46,704 nucleotides of DNA from Pelargonium nanum (GCA_036897485.1 JAYMTF010000189.1:1-46704); one strand, 5' to 3'. Numbered from the stretch's first letter, positions 1 to 12,356 are shown. The notes: generated from the letters alone by a model not told the origin. Made by a program: numbers and translations.

Positions 1-262
1 TGGCTTTGCAAGTGGACCGAAGAGAGATAGATATGATCCAATTTCCGTTTTATGGGTGGATCGAAGAGATAGATGGAAGCTCATACCCGATATTAACCTT
101 TTACGGGTGGCCCGATAGTAGAAGATAGAAGACCATACCCGATTTTAACTTTTTGCGGGTGGCCCGAAAGGAAAAGATAGAGTGCCCAAGTGGGCTTGAA
201 TGATATATGTATAGTTATTAGAAAGCCCAGGAGAAGATAGAGTGCCCAAGGTGGGCTTGAAG
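1..262. repeat. Degenerate 52-60 bp tandem units at the left edge
   Basis: Two well-matched units lie at 84-115 and 136-167. Both run from 'tacccgat' through 'ttaac' to 'cgggtggcccga', with a period of 52 bp. A weaker copy is at about 35-64. A second motif, 'agtgcccaag(g)tgggctt', occurs at 181-198 and 241-259. The block adjoins the LTR-like segment at 339-416 and may be internal sequence of that old element. I see no coding sequence in it. Confidence 0.5.
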
Positions 263-416
263 GAGAAATAAAAAATTTAATTATACAAATTTTTGGGGGT
301 GTTAGGAACTGAACTTGTGACCTCAGACTCTAAGACCATGTTAGAGAATCAATTAAACAAAAAGCTCAAGCTTGTAGTTGAAGTCATCATATATTCTTTA
401 ATACTATATTCCAACA
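263..416 (-). mobile_element. LTR/TRIM-like retroelement fossil (LTR end plus primer-binding site)
   Basis: Read on the minus strand, the segment 416-339 begins TGTTGG and ends CTAACA. These are the inverted terminal bases expected of a plant LTR. It is followed directly at 338 by TGGTCTTAGAG, which resembles the initiator-Met tRNA primer-binding site TGGTATCAGAGC. The putative LTR is only about 78 bp, in the range of miniature (TRIM/SMART-like) elements. The internal part would run towards position 1 and off the window. It is an old, broken, non-coding copy. The second LTR is not visible. Confidence 0.42.
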
Positions 417-2480
417 CCGCGCACAACACTGAAACTTTACTAAGGTATGAAAGCTTGTCAAAATGGGTTAAAAGTAAGAGAGAAAAAAAATAGATCGGGA
501 CGACATTAAGTCATGAGTAGTTCAAGTACGCCCGTGGGGAATTCTAGCGACAACGTGGTACCACAACAACATGGGCTACCGCAAAATCGTCGCGCCATTT
601 CATACTTTTTTGTCGTTGTTGTTTCGGCTTAATCTTAAACGACTTTCAGATCATTTTTGGGTGTTCTCTCAAACTACATATGTTACTTATGTTCCTTCCG
701 TATAAAATAAAAAAAAGGAATACCACTCACTTTGGCCACATATGCTCTTTCATTTTAACATTTTAAGTCTTTGCAATTGCAAAAATTTCCTATCCATGAG
801 TAGAGCTAGCTGGAATATAATGGATTCTTAAATAACAAATAAATATGTGGTACATTACATCTACTGCCATTTGCTAAGGTAACCATATTAGGTACAACCA
901 CTATAGTTACATGTAAACACGAACTAGTGATTCAAAAAACAAAAAATGGTCGCTTAAACACCATAATACAAATTTTAAAATCTCTTTACTAAGTCTTTAC
1001 AAATTGTCAAATACATATAACAAGTCTCAATTTTAAGAAACCATTGACAAGTTAAAGAATAATTGTAACATACGTACTCTAATAAATAATAAATATAAGT
1101 ATGATTGATACGATTTATGTAACTATTTTCTTTGTATTATAATTGTGTGGGAACTTTATTCAGATGTCAAAACTCAAAAAACAGTAAAATATTAAGTAAT
1201 TTAAGCTCAAATATAATAATTGATCAAATGCAAGAACAGTATTAAAAAAAGTGGTTGATAATCTTTGTTAAATTTTGTCGTAATTTGGTGGAGTATTCTG
1301 GTGTAGCTGTCAAGTTGGTGATGATCAGTTGAAGCATCCAAGTTAGATGTGAATATGTAATCTCATTGGTCCCAACAAAATGAATATCAACGTGTTTTTG
1401 CCTTATGTTGTGTTCCCCATCAACAGGTCACAGATGAGATGGCCCAATTACTTTAACAAAACCATTTTCATTTCTCTTTTGCTTCTCACCCTATATTGAT
1501 CTACAAAATAAACTAAAGTTGACAATTTTTGAATTCGAATATGCAGGTATTCAAAAAGTATCTAACAAAAATTTGATTCGATCCAATCTAATTCGCTTTG
1601 AATTGGATTGAATCAGACTTTTCTAGAAAAATAAATAAATAAAATTTAATCGAATAAATCCGCTCATTTAATCTTATTCTAAAAAGTTCAATGTGATCAA
1701 ATATGAATTAATTTGACTAATTATTCTTTTCAAATCAATTGTAAAATTTGAATTGTCATCTCCATAATAGATTACTCCTCCCCTACCATAATTTTTTTTT
1801 TTAAAAAATAAAAGTGAAATATGTGCGCTTTGCATCTATGTAGCAAAACCTTATTGGACTTTTTCTTTCTTTTTGATAATAACCTTATTGTAACTGAATA
1901 GCACTGTATCTTAGGAAAACGTCTTTATGGAAGGTTTGTGTTTGAATTTCATAGGTGGAATGGAAAAGAGAAAAGTTATCTCTTGTTGCAAAATAGTTCA
2001 AGATTGTTTTGCATTTTTCAAAGAAATTATTTAACCCGTACAAGTGTTGCACATTGATAATTGTGTTTAATATTTTTATATTTTTTATTAAAAACATAAA
2101 AAGTGTATCAAAATTAGTGAACAAATAGTAAAACAATACAAACTTGAATTTCAATGCTCTTACTCGCTTTAATGCACAATTAAGGTTTTCATAAGTACAA
2201 ATAATTTTTAATGAATCTTAAGATAAATTAAATAAATTCAAATTAAACATTAAATTTGCAGCAAGGTTACGAGGATTGCATATTTGTTAAATAAATGTAA
2301 ATTATTTCCTCTAATAGCTAATATATTTACTTAATACTCTATTTATTTTGTGGCTGTGTAATTAAATTCAATGCAGTGCCTAATGGTTGATCTAATGATC
2401 TTAATTAAGAGCGTCTTTTCCTTCAAAAATAAGAAAGAGCGTCTTTAATCATGACAAAAACAAGACTTATCAAAATAACA
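417..2480. other. AT-rich intergenic spacer without a recognisable gene
   Basis: No open frame here has coding character. The longest minus-strand frame, at 1885-2154, is AT-driven and matches nothing I know. The stretch at about 1540-1760, with repeated 'aattcg/gaatcaga' motifs, looks like dispersed non-coding repeat. Nothing else is recognisable. Confidence 0.5.
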
Positions 2481-2620
2481 AAAACAAGAGTTAATGTAGG
2501 AGGTCGTGGGTTCAAATCTCATTGCGTCGGGTGGGGTGGGGTTCGGATTAATAGGGGAGAGTTATTCCCTGTTGTGTAGCTCATTTTTTTAAAAAAATAT
2601 ATATATAAAAGAAAAATAAT
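2480..2620 (+). repeat. SINE-like fragment with a pol III B-box-like motif
   Basis: The sequence GTGGGTTCAAATCTC at about 2508-2522 resembles the tRNA-derived B box (GGTTCGANTCC). It is followed by a G-rich stretch and an A/T-rich tail. I do not see a convincing A box at the normal spacing upstream. It is therefore at most a truncated SINE and not a tRNA gene. Confidence 0.3.
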
Positions 2621-2639
2621 AAAAACTTTAAATAGAAGA

Positions 2640-3430
2640 GGATGGCGACACATCACTGTTTTTGGTGCCCCGGTGGCCTTGAAAATTACACTCCAACCCA
2701 CCATTTTTTTTACTCTCTTATCTCTTAAGTAAATACCAAGGACATTATAGTAAATTAGCACCACCAACAGCTGGCGTCATCTGACTCGCACGTGCCCGGT
2801 TCGCGACTCTTGTACCGCCTCTAGTCCAGCCTACCCCATTCTGTTCTGTTTCCATTTCTGTTTCAGGCCCTTAATATCTACGAGTCTACTCTACCCTCAC
2901 ATCGACACCGATCAGGAATTCGTCAAAGCCAATCTCCAACCTTCCAATTTTTGAACCATCTCACATTTCAACGCTCCAGATTGAGTTCTGACCGTAGCCT
3001 GCAGCACCAAATGTCACAATCATGTGATGCTAGCATCACCAAACCTAGTAAAAAATAACAATAAAATAATTAAAAGAACAATAAAAAAGGAATTGGGTTC
3101 TCGATCATTTCACCAGAAGCTTTGAAATGTCCACACAAAGCGGTCCACGTCACAGAGGTTACAGCGACAGTACATGACGTGGCGCTCCACCATTGGATGA
3201 TTTCGGTCGAAAACAAAACCGCCGATGCAAATTAAAGAAACCGCCATCTTTTGTTTTTTCTGATAGATTACTTTTTAAATTTTAATTAATTGGAAATCTT
3301 AAATTGAGTCAACATTTTACCTTGTCATACACTGCAAGAACCGAACCAAATCATAGGGACCATATAACAGAAAATAATTCATATTTTAAATTTAAATTTA
3401 ATTATCGAATCGCGTAAATAATCATCTGTG
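2640..3430 (+). promoter_or_regulatory. Upstream region of the GALT1-like gene
   Basis: This spacer has G-box-type cores (CACGTG within 'gcacgtgcc' near 2790; related 'acgtgg/acgtca' elements near 3145-3180). It becomes mixed-composition DNA shortly before a likely 5' UTR exon at about 3430-3547, which ends at a plausible donor (GAAAAG|GTTAGT). A second UTR exon probably starts at 4806 after TTTTTGCAG. The transcription start is not visible directly. Frames at 3428-3904 lie in this leader/intron and are not treated as genes. Confidence 0.4.
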
Positions 3431-5144
3431 TACTGCCGACCGCGTAGACTTGAAGACTCGGGGAGTCCAAAACGACAGAGATCGAGTCGCTCCCGAAATT
3501 TTCTCGCACTTTCCGGCATTTTCTCTGATTTGAAGGAAAAAGAAAAGGTTAGTTTGTTTCTTCTTCGCTCTCTGCAACTTTACTCACAACAATTCCAGTG
3601 TCTATCCTTCTTTCGAGTACTATTACAGTTACAACAACGGTTGATTTTTCTGAAATTGAGAGCTCCGTCTCACTTTTTTGGTCTGGAATTTTTGTTTTTC
3701 CGGCATTGTAACTGGAATGTCCAGTTCGCTTTGAAGTTTGAACGAGTTGTTGGCTTCGGTTCTGCTGAATTTCAGTGTAAATGCTTCCGATCTGTCTTCG
3801 TGACTTTTCTATGTCTCCATTTCTGGAATGAATGTGTGGTGTGTGTTTGGCTGTCGAAAAAATGGAGGAAGTGGAAAGGAAATTTAACATTTATTGTTCT
3901 TTAGTTGCACTTCTTTGTTGAGTTTGTTGAGTTTGTTTTGTTGTGTTTTTGTTTATTTATTTTGTAATTTGATGAACTTGCTTAGATTATGCTAGATGGT
4001 TGAACAAAGCTCCAATGAGTAAAGGTAGGTTTTGGGCTATTTTGTCATTTCTCAGTCCCTACATTTTCTTAGCAACCTATTGGATCGACACTTGATCCTC
4101 TGTGGTTTCTTCTTCTCTTTCTAACGGTCCAACTTTCAATTAGGTAGTGAAGTTGACATTGATAATGCCGTGAATCTAGCTACAAGTATTTGATTAAGAT
4201 TGTTGAGAAATTGAAATTTGTGGTCCATAGCTCTGTGATATAGTAATGGGTACTCTACTCTATTATATCTCCAGAGAATTAAATATATCAATAGCCTCTA
4301 CTTGCTTACTTGGTCATAGGTAATATAATAATCGCCTTGATCCAAAACTTTTGGTGAAGACCTGGGGAAATGTTTACTTCCAGTGTCTGTTTTGCTGTTT
4401 GATATTTTCCGAGAACTTATATATCCTAATGAAAGTGGATCTATTGGACCCGATCCAGTTGTTTTAGCATACAAATGGATCAGTTTAGAATTATGATCCA
4501 TGCCATTCAATGGTGGGAAAGGATTCTTTGGTTAATGGTTACTACTTGTGATAGTGTATAACTGATACAGCTACTCATCAGAAATTTTAATCAGTTAAAA
4601 AATTCTATTTTTTACTTAATTCTTTAGTATAAGTATTCGTACTTGTGTTTCTTCTGTTTTACCAGAACCATTTTCATAGCATATAAGTGCATTTTTCAAT
4701 CTTTGATATTGTTGTGTCAGCAGTTTTTCTCTTTTGATCGTTATGTGGATATATGTATTTCATCTACTGTATTTTACTAAAGTTACTCTATATGTCTGTT
4801 TTTGCAGAATATCTTATCCAGAGTCTAAGTGATAAGTGCAGTGGGAAGATCTTTTGTGGTGTCTTTTGCATATCTGGGTACTTGAGCTTTCAGTTATCAA
4901 GCTTGAAGAACTTGCTTTCAAAATATGATAATTAAATTGCTGGCATAGAATGACAAGATGTTTGAATAACTCCTTCCGAAAAGTGCAACTAATTATGCTC
5001 TGGCTTCTGTCTCACTGAAGGGATTCAACCATTTGAGTTAAACGTTTGATTCTTTGTCCTTCTATCCATTTCTTCTAAAAATCCCTTACTTGCTATTCGC
5101 ATGTTGGTGGTATTCTGTTTTCTTAAGCCTCAATTACTGTGGAT

Positions 5145-8100
5145 ATGGGGCTCAAAACTGTTAATACCTTTGTGATAAGTAGAATGAAGAAATGGTATGG
5201 TGGTGTTGTTATTCTCTCTTTGTTTATGGTGCTGGTCCTGAGATATGGCATCACAAAAAATCCAATCGGGGAAAGTTACTTGACAAACCCTTTCTCCTCC
5301 AATGTAAGCAATCCTCTTGAATGGGTTCAAGCTACAGTTCCACCAGCACTTAAAAATCCAGAAAAAGCTTCGGAAGTGGTTTCTACCGATACCATATCCT
5401 CCATTCTTTTTGCTCCAAGGAATTTATCCAATGAAGAGCAACAATCTTTGCAAACCTGGAACAAGATGAAACACTTAGTTGATCATGCTCAGGGTTTACC
5501 TAATGCAGTAGAGGCTATCAAGGAAGCTGGAAATGCATGGAATAGCCTTATGATTTCAGTTGAAGAGGAAAGAGCCAGGTCTACAAATGGAACTTCACAA
5601 GGCAAAGGAAAGGAGAAACAGTGCCCTCATTTTCTTAATAAAATGAATGCCACAGAACTTGATAATAGTGATTACAAGTTGCGGGTTCCTTGTGGCCTGA
5701 CTCAGGGATCTTCTATTACAATTATAGGCATTCCAAATGGTCTTTTAGGTAATTTTCGGATTGACTTGACTGGGGAACCACTTCCAGGGGAGCCCGATCC
5801 TCCCGTTATCTTGCATTACAATGTAAGGCTTCATGGTGATAAGGTAACTGAAGACCCTGTAATAGTCCAGAACACATGGACTGTAGCTCATGATTGGGGT
5901 GAAGAAGAGCGTTGCCCATCCCCTGCTCCCGACAAGAATCATAAAGGTAGATATAACCTTTTTTTGTGCATGGTAGGCTCATCCTACTAACAACTGCCAT
6001 AGTAGTTCTTTTTGGGATATGTTTGATGAATACTTATCTAGATTCCCACTTGCATCCAGTCATGAGAAACAAGTGTAAAGTGCTCATTACTTATATTGCA
6101 TAGATTTGAGGCATATGCTGAATAAGTGGGATGTATCTCAGTATCTGGAGAGGAAGGTCTAATCTGTGATGAAGTTTGTTATGTGTTAGTTAGTAAAACA
6201 TGTAATTGGAGCTACAGAAAAGAAAAATTATGTAGAGGATAAAATGATAGAAGTGAAAGGTTATTGGTTAGGTAAGGCAGTTTCAGGAACCTATGTTGGT
6301 GGTTTATTCTCCAAGGTGCAAATGGACTCTCACAAATCCTATCTCTAAGCTAGATTCTTTAATACACTATTTGAGGATGTTCTATTTAATTATTTTGGAA
6401 ATAAGAATTTTAAACCAAAACAAAGAAATAAGAAAAGAGAAGAAAATCAAAACTATACCTTTATTATTGAAAGACTTGCATCTCATCTAAGGGAAACATC
6501 TAGTCAGTGAAGAGAAAAGGCAACCTTATTTACGTGAGATACATTGAATATTTTAAAATATTTATTAGAAAGTATAACTACTGTGGCTGCACTACGTCAT
6601 TTTCATTTGCTGCACAGAAGGTTGTAATGTGAAATCATATTTTGTATCGTTCCTTGTCCGTTAATCTTTACTTTTACTTTGTTAGATAACGAATTTGTAC
6701 CGTATGACAGTGGATGATTTGGACCAATGCAACAAGTTGGTTGGTAAAGATGATAACCGGGTTTCTAAATCTAGTATGCACCTCAATGGTTCAAGGGGGT
6801 CCCAGAAGACGCAGGAAGGATCCAAAAGTAGAAAATATTTCCCCTTTAAGCAAGGTTATTTGTCTGTTGCAACACTTAGAGTGGGATCAGAGGGAATACA
6901 GATGACAGTTGATGGGAAGCACGTAACATCATTCGCTTACCGTGAAGTAATTCCTTCGATTTCTTTCTAGCATTCTTAATTTTTTCCTCTTTTCTTTGAA
7001 TTAAAAATAAAAACACTAATTCCATATATTCTCTTGGGCCTTTGCTGATTTTGGTTCAGACTTTGGAGCCATGGCTTGTTAGCGAAGTTAGGATTTCTGG
7101 AGACCTAAAGTTAATTTCTGTTCTGGCAAGTGGTTTACCGACATCAGAGGATCTAGATCACACAATTGATTTAAAAGCACTCAAATCTGTTCCTCTTTCT
7201 CCTGAAAAACCATCATATCTCTTCATTGGGGTTTTCTCCACAGCAAACAATTTTAAGCGTAGGATGGCTGTTCGGCGAACGTGGATGCAGTATCCTGCAG
7301 TACGGTCAGGGGAAGTTGCAGTACGCTTTTTTGTTGGTCTGGTGAGCCCACATGTGAACTCTCTCTGTATGCAACTTATTTATTTGTTCTACATTTGTGA
7401 TACAGCACAATTCAACATGATTTTCTTGTGTACGACATGACACGATACAAATGCATAATGCTATACATAGTATGCTTAGTTCTGAGCACTTAGATTCGAT
7501 ATTTGTTTTTATGTGTCTGGCATGTGAGGTTGTGAACATATGTTACAATGAAACTTGTTATGGACCTTTTATTAGATTTTATTTTCCTAGGTTGTTGTAG
7601 AACAAACTAACACTAGTACACAAGGCAGTTGTTAGAGCCTATAATTGAACTGCTTATCAAGGTTAAGGTGTATTGCAGCACAAAAACCAAATTGTCAATG
7701 AGGAACTCTGGAATGAAGCACGAACATATGGAGATGTACAGCTGATGCCATTTGTTGACTACTACGGCCTTATCACCTGGAAAACGTTAGCCATCTGCAT
7801 CTATGGGGTAAAGTCTTGTCTTTTTCTTAAACAAGGAAAATCCTTCCTTAGGCTTATTCACTTCATCTCTTCAACAGACCGAGGTTGCTACTGCAAAGTA
7901 TGTCATGAAGACAGATGATGATGCATTTGTTCGGGTGGATGAAGTGCTAGCTTCATTAAATAGGGTTAATGTGACTCGTGGATTGCTTTATGGACTAATC
8001 AACTCAGATTCTCGGCCTCACCGTGCTACTGATAGCAAGTGGTATATTAGTCCCGAGGTAACTTTCTGCCTATGTAATTTAGGAGGTCTCGTATCAATTT

Positions 8101-8931
8101 GATAATTTTTTTATTGTTTAAGGTACCTTGACGAACAGATCTCTCTGTTTCTCTGTGTGGTTTCCCAGCTTTATAGATCTCTTTCATGGTCAAATATAAG
8201 TATGCAAGGAAGAAAAATAACACACCTTTTAAGAATTTAAAACACGCGTCTCATCTATGTGGATCACGAAAGTCAATATATACTCTAGTAATTTGTGCGA
8301 TGAAACAACTGGCATCATATGTGTAGGTTCTCCAAGCTAATCCAGTTTCTGGCTTAAGATACAGAATTAGGTTCTCGTCTCAGAAGTTTGGCTAGATTAA
8401 CTGGAGAGTGGAACTTTGTCAATAATCTTTGTTTAATTCTCATTATTTGCAAATATATATGAAGGAATGGCCTGAAGAGACTTATCCCCCTTGGGCGCAT
8501 GGTCCTGGTTATGTGGTGTCCCGCGACATAGCAAAGACAGTCTATAAAAAACACAGAAAAGGTCATCTAAAGGTATATATTTCCCCTTCACCTTTCCAAC
8601 ATATTTGCTGCACCGTTTTTGTCAATCAATTTTGTCCCTGCATGAAAGGTCTTTTTGACTTGTAGTTCCACAGCAAACATGTATTTCTAATTTTGGAAAC
8701 TAATTCTTGAAATGACAGATGTTTAAGCTAGAGGATGTGGCAATGGGCATATGGATTGCAGACATGAAGAAGGAAGGTTTACAAGTCCGGTACGAGAAAG
8801 AGGAGAGGATTTTTAACGAGGGGTGCAAAGATGGCTATGTTGTTGCTCACTACCAAGGCCCCAGGGAGATGCTTTGCCTCTGGCAAAAGCTTCAAGAATC
8901 AAAACGCGCTATGTGCTGTGGCGATCCGTAA
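5145..8931 (+). CDS. GALT1: Beta-1,3-galactosyltransferase GALT1-like (galectin + GT31 domains)
   Basis: Known role: a Golgi type II membrane enzyme that adds beta-1,3-galactose to N-glycan antennae, the first step in building plant Lewis-a epitopes. Coding exons: 5145-5946, 6711-6946, 7060-7341, 7679-7807, 7878-8057, 8465-8572, 8719-8931; all junctions are in phase. The product is 649 aa from ATG 5145, or 636 aa from in-frame ATG 5184. The second start matches the MKRFYGG-type start I recall for Arabidopsis GALT1 (643 aa), and both ATGs have good context. Numbered from 5184: signal anchor at about residues 5-22; galectin domain at about 172-385 (HYNVRL, VQNTW, WGEEER); GT31 domain from about 400 (RRMAVRRTWMQYP), with the metal-binding DDD at 483-485 and LEDVAMGIW at 570-578. 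It appears complete. A 5' UTR intron is likely. The alternative, a hydroxyproline galactosyltransferase (GALT2-6), fits less well. Confidence 0.95.
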
Positions 8932-9880
8932 GCATTATTTGCATATATTGACCATTTTTGGCCCTTAAAAGTTAAACCAGCTTGGTAACACACTTTAGAA
9001 GTATAATTGACCATACTGAGAGACCCCAAGGAAGGAAGAGGGAAAAAGAGAGGGAGGGGATACTTAGGTAGTCATATTATATAGTGAATAACTTAGTGGC
9101 ATGTGCATTTGTTAGGAGTGAGTTGCAACCGAGTGATACGTAACGATTTGTGATATAGAGTAGTAGACGACCGGGGAGTGTGCTTATGTTTGTATATAGG
9201 CCATGAGATTGTAGGGTACTATATAGGTAGTTTACGATTGTTACAGAATCTATGATGGGGTTAATCTCATTTTTTTGGTATTATTCTATATGCAAATATG
9301 TTTATTCTTGAGTGTAGCTTGTTCATGATCCTTGTTTTATCTATGGTTAGTTTACATTATATTTATGGACACTTGTCGTTTAATTACTGGTTCAAAATTA
9401 ATCATACTATATGAATTTACAATTTACCTTTCAATTTTTTTATTCACATCCTTATATTTACTATTCTCAGGCTATCACAATCATTGAAATTGAATCCCAT
9501 TTACCTCAACTAACCCAATATCCAATAATAATAATAATAATAATGAAAAACAAAAAAATTGTGTTTATTTCACTATCCGTAAAATCCTGTCACCAATGAA
9601 ACGACAACATCTCATCCAATTTATCTCATTTATTTATTTAAACTATAATATCTATTCAGATGTCCAATATCGAGTGGTGGCACTGGGACATTTATGGAGG
9701 AGTGAGTAGTGCATACTTGTCAAAATAATATTGAGACTTCCTTTTCTCATCGTAAATAAATATAAATAAATATCTTCATTAGACTGAAAAGGACAGCTTC
9801 TGTTCTGATAAGCATGATCAACATACCAGAATAGTCCCAAAAATTCTAGATCTTTCCACAACTTTCCGTGGGCTCTCCTC
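8932..9880. other. 3' flank of the GALT1-like gene and spacer
   Basis: This contains the probable 3' UTR of the upstream gene and AT-rich spacer, with an (AAT)n microsatellite at 9524-9544. Short open frames, such as 9411-9599, run through the microsatellite and have no coding character. Confidence 0.5.
9524..9544. repeat. (AAT)n microsatellite
   Basis: Seven consecutive AAT/ATA units lie in the spacer between the GALT1-like and RING genes. It is a simple repeat and a possible length polymorphism. Confidence 0.9.
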
Positions 9881-9888
9881 TTTATATT
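9881..9888 (+). promoter_or_regulatory. Probable TATA box of the RING gene
   Basis: TTTATATT sits 103 bp before the ATG at 9991, in a C-rich context (CTCCTC before, CCACCACC after). This spacing suits a short leader and an intronless gene. Confidence 0.45.
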
Positions 9889-9990
9889 CCACCACCACCC
9901 ACTCTCTCCATTTCATTGAATTGATTCTCCAATATTCTGAATTTTTCCGATCCTCTTCTTCTCCAAAGCTCCCTTTTTTTTTTTCCTTCC

Positions 9991-10662
9991 ATGGCTTCCG
10001 AGGCAGAGCTCTCCGAGATATCGTCTCTGTTCGAGAGGTTGGTGAGACAGAGAGACCTATCTCTCTTCATGCCCTTCATCTTTGGGTTAACAAACGCCAA
10101 CCCAAGAACTGAAGAACCAGAAACAGAGACAGAGGATGGTTCAGCAACAGCGAGAGAGAGGATCATTCTGATCAACCCATTTACTCAGGGCATGGTGGTG
10201 ATCGAAGGGACTTCCAGTTTAGAGACTCTGCTCCGGGGAGTTTCCGGCAAGCCGGGGCAGCCGCCGGCGTCCAAGGCCTCGATTGAGGCCATGCCGAGCG
10301 TGGAGATTGTTGCCGGAGATGGTGATGCAGAGTGTGCCATATGCTTGGAGGAGTGGGAGGCTGGTGGGGTGGCCAAGGAGATGCCTTGCAAGCACAGGTT
10401 TCATGGGAGGTGTATAGAGAAGTGGCTGGGGATTCATGGGTCTTGCCCTGTTTGCAGGTACAAGATGCCTGTTGAGGAAGCGGAGGTGGGCAAGAGGATG
10501 GGGATGGTTGGTGATGGTGAGGAACAGGGGACGGAGAGGAGGAGGATTGAGAGGGAGGTTTGGGTCAGCTTCTCTTTCAATGGTGGCAGGACTGCTACGT
10601 CTGCTGATTCTAATGAATCTTCTGCTAGTGCAGGAGCTGATCAACATCAATTGGAGGGTTAG
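9991..10662 (+). CDS. MPSR1: RING-H2 E3 ubiquitin ligase, MPSR1-like
   Basis: Intronless, 223 aa. The C3H2C3 RING finger has zinc ligands C115, C118, C133, H135, H138, C141, C152 and C155 (CAIC, MPCKHRFHGRC, CPVC). The N-terminus (ISSLFERLVRQRDLSLF) and the middle block (INPFTQGMVVIEG) resemble Arabidopsis MPSR1 (At1g26800), as I recall it, a cytosolic ligase that senses misfolded proteins and works with the proteasome. The C-terminal tail from about residue 165 is Gly/Glu/Arg- then Ser-rich and probably disordered. The ATG follows a pyrimidine-rich leader. It lies about 1.06 kb after GALT1 in the same orientation, the neighbour pair seen in Arabidopsis. The RING call is certain; the MPSR1 assignment rests on the flanking blocks and on synteny. 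Confidence 0.93.
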   Translation: MASEAELSEISSLFERLVRQRDLSLFMPFIFGLTNANPRTEEPETETEDGSATARERIILINPFTQGMVVIEGTSSLETLLRGVSGKPGQPPASKASIEAMPSVEIVAGDGDAECAICLEEWEAGGVAKEMPCKHRFHGRCIEKWLGIHGSCPVCRYKMPVEEAEVGKRMGMVGDGEEQGTERRRIEREVWVSFSFNGGRTATSADSNESSASAGADQHQLEG

Positions 10663-10954
10663 AGTAATTTATCTCAGATTCTTTTTTGTGTACAGAGTAA
10701 CCAGAAGAGTATATATGTTTTTGTTTTTGTTTTTTGTTTTATTGTTTCTGATTTAATGAATATATTTGATCTTGTTCGAGCAGTTTTATGATTCTATACC
10801 TTGTTTTGTTGGTGAAAAGGTGTGAATATTTATTCTGTTTTGAACTTGGAACACCAATTGATGCAATGGAAAAGCATGACCAAAATAGCAATGATAAAAT
10901 ATAGAATCAATTCCTTGGTATGTTCCTAGTACAAGTAGAGTAGCCACTGGGTTT

Positions 10955-11400
10955 GTGACTGGTTGGTCCAGGAATGTTGAGCCATACAAAATTCTCAATC
11001 CTCTGGCACCCACCTACTCTGCAATCTTTATTAACTACTGTTCAGAAAAATGCATTGTTCTTTGGTGTCCACAAAATGATTGTGCTCCAGTGGTGCCCAA
11101 GAACATATCAACTGATTCAGAGGTTGCAGCTTTATGGAGCAATTGAATTATCTGTAGGCATTGCTTCTGGGAATATACAATTGGCAGCTAATGGATATCA
11201 TTCCAGTCTTGCTTCAACTATGACTCATTTGTTCAGCAACTAGCAAAATGGCAATATGCCATTTAGCCCCAAAATTGTTGACTCTCAGCAGTGTGTGGCT
11301 TCTATCACTCTTGATAAACCTAACAATGTGCTAGCTCAACAGTTGAAGCAGCTAAAGAAAAACTATCTATCTGTGTTGAATTCAGAAGTCATCATGTAAC
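10955..11400 (+). pseudogene. Possible coding relic of unknown origin
   Basis: The base composition is less AT-biased than its surroundings, and one frame (10974-11243) stays open for 89 codons. After its stop the same frame continues with protein-like sequence (PFSPKIVDSQQCVASI, then LAQQLKQLKKNYLSVL) up to about 11400. There is no start-to-stop gene structure and I do not recognise the family. It may be a decayed gene copy or a retroposed fragment, or simply chance. Confidence 0.22.
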
Positions 11401-11588
11401 ACCTCTTTAAAATGAATCCGTGGGGCTGAGATGATCAGTTGAGGTGTGCCTTGCTTCTTTCTACATCCATCCAAGGAGAATTGTCTCTCTCTAGTCTATA
11501 CCAGTAGGCACTAGTATAGAAAAACTCTTGCAAATGGTTGAAGCCAGAAGAAGAAGACTCAAATCTATAGAATCTGCCAACACTAGTC

Positions 11589-11700
11589 TTTTTTTTTTTT
11601 TTTTTTTGATAAGCAACGGGACAAGCAGGTCTGCATAGGCCTGTGTTTCTCACCCCCTAGTGGGGCGTCACCCTGTTAGTTTGTAAAAGAATATTTTGGT
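11589..11700 (-). repeat. Poly(A)-tailed retroposon 3' end (minus strand)
   Basis: A 19-base T run at 11589-11607 is followed by 'gataagcaacgggacaag' and a GC-richer segment with 'ccccctagtggggcgtca'. Read on the minus strand, this is GC-richer sequence ending TTGCTTATC and then a long poly(A), as left by a LINE or SINE. The body cannot be classified. Confidence 0.35.
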
Positions 11701-12356
11701 AATGAAGAGAACACTCTCATCAGTAGTGGCAGTGAAGAAGCAGATTACAAATGGTTCTTGTGATGGTTGATGGTCATCTATTGAAGCTCCATATACATCT
11801 GGTGTTTCATTGGCTATGCTTAATAAGAGGAAGAGATGAGCATCACTTATCAGCAAAGCTCCAGCCATGGGACATAATCACTGGCAAGTCATGGTTTATC
11901 TAATCATTGTTTTTGTCTGATGGATCTATAATGATGTTGCTCTTATGATAATTTCTCCTCCAGCCAAATTTTTGAAGTGATTTTAGCATCCAAACCTCAC
12001 CTTCTCTCAAAGTCTTGGTCACATAGGGGAAGAAAATATGGTAAAGAGCATATAAATGATTCTGAATGTACAAAATAGGTAACATCCATTTTAAGAAGTT
12101 TCTTAATTAGTATTGTATCTGCAGATGCAATTAACTTTAAAACAGAGACATGTATCCACATAATATATATTGTGCCTTCTTTTAATATGGATATACTTCC
12201 ACAAGGTTTTTTGGGGTCCATACATATAACATATACACATATTTTATATAAACAAATTATCTCTAAGAATTGAGTTTACAGCATAGACTATATACCTAAA
12301 ACACTTCTGGCATCCAAGTCCCAATAAACTCACTAAATGTGCCCATAAAAACTGTT

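Larger units (their letters stand above)
10663..12356. other. Spacer between the RING and PHL8-like genes
   Basis: This holds the 3' flanks of two converging genes, the unassigned relic at 10955-11400 and the retroposon-like tail at 11589-11700. The 11700-12350 part is AT-rich, and I recognise nothing in it apart from the 3' UTR region of the minus-strand PHL8-like gene. Confidence 0.45.

Noticed and set aside
3428-3904. 158-codon plus-strand frame and an overlapping 113-codon minus-strand frame
   Set aside because: They lie in the leader exon and first intron of the GALT1-like gene, overlap each other on opposite strands and show no family resemblance. The plus-strand frame has no ATG at its start.
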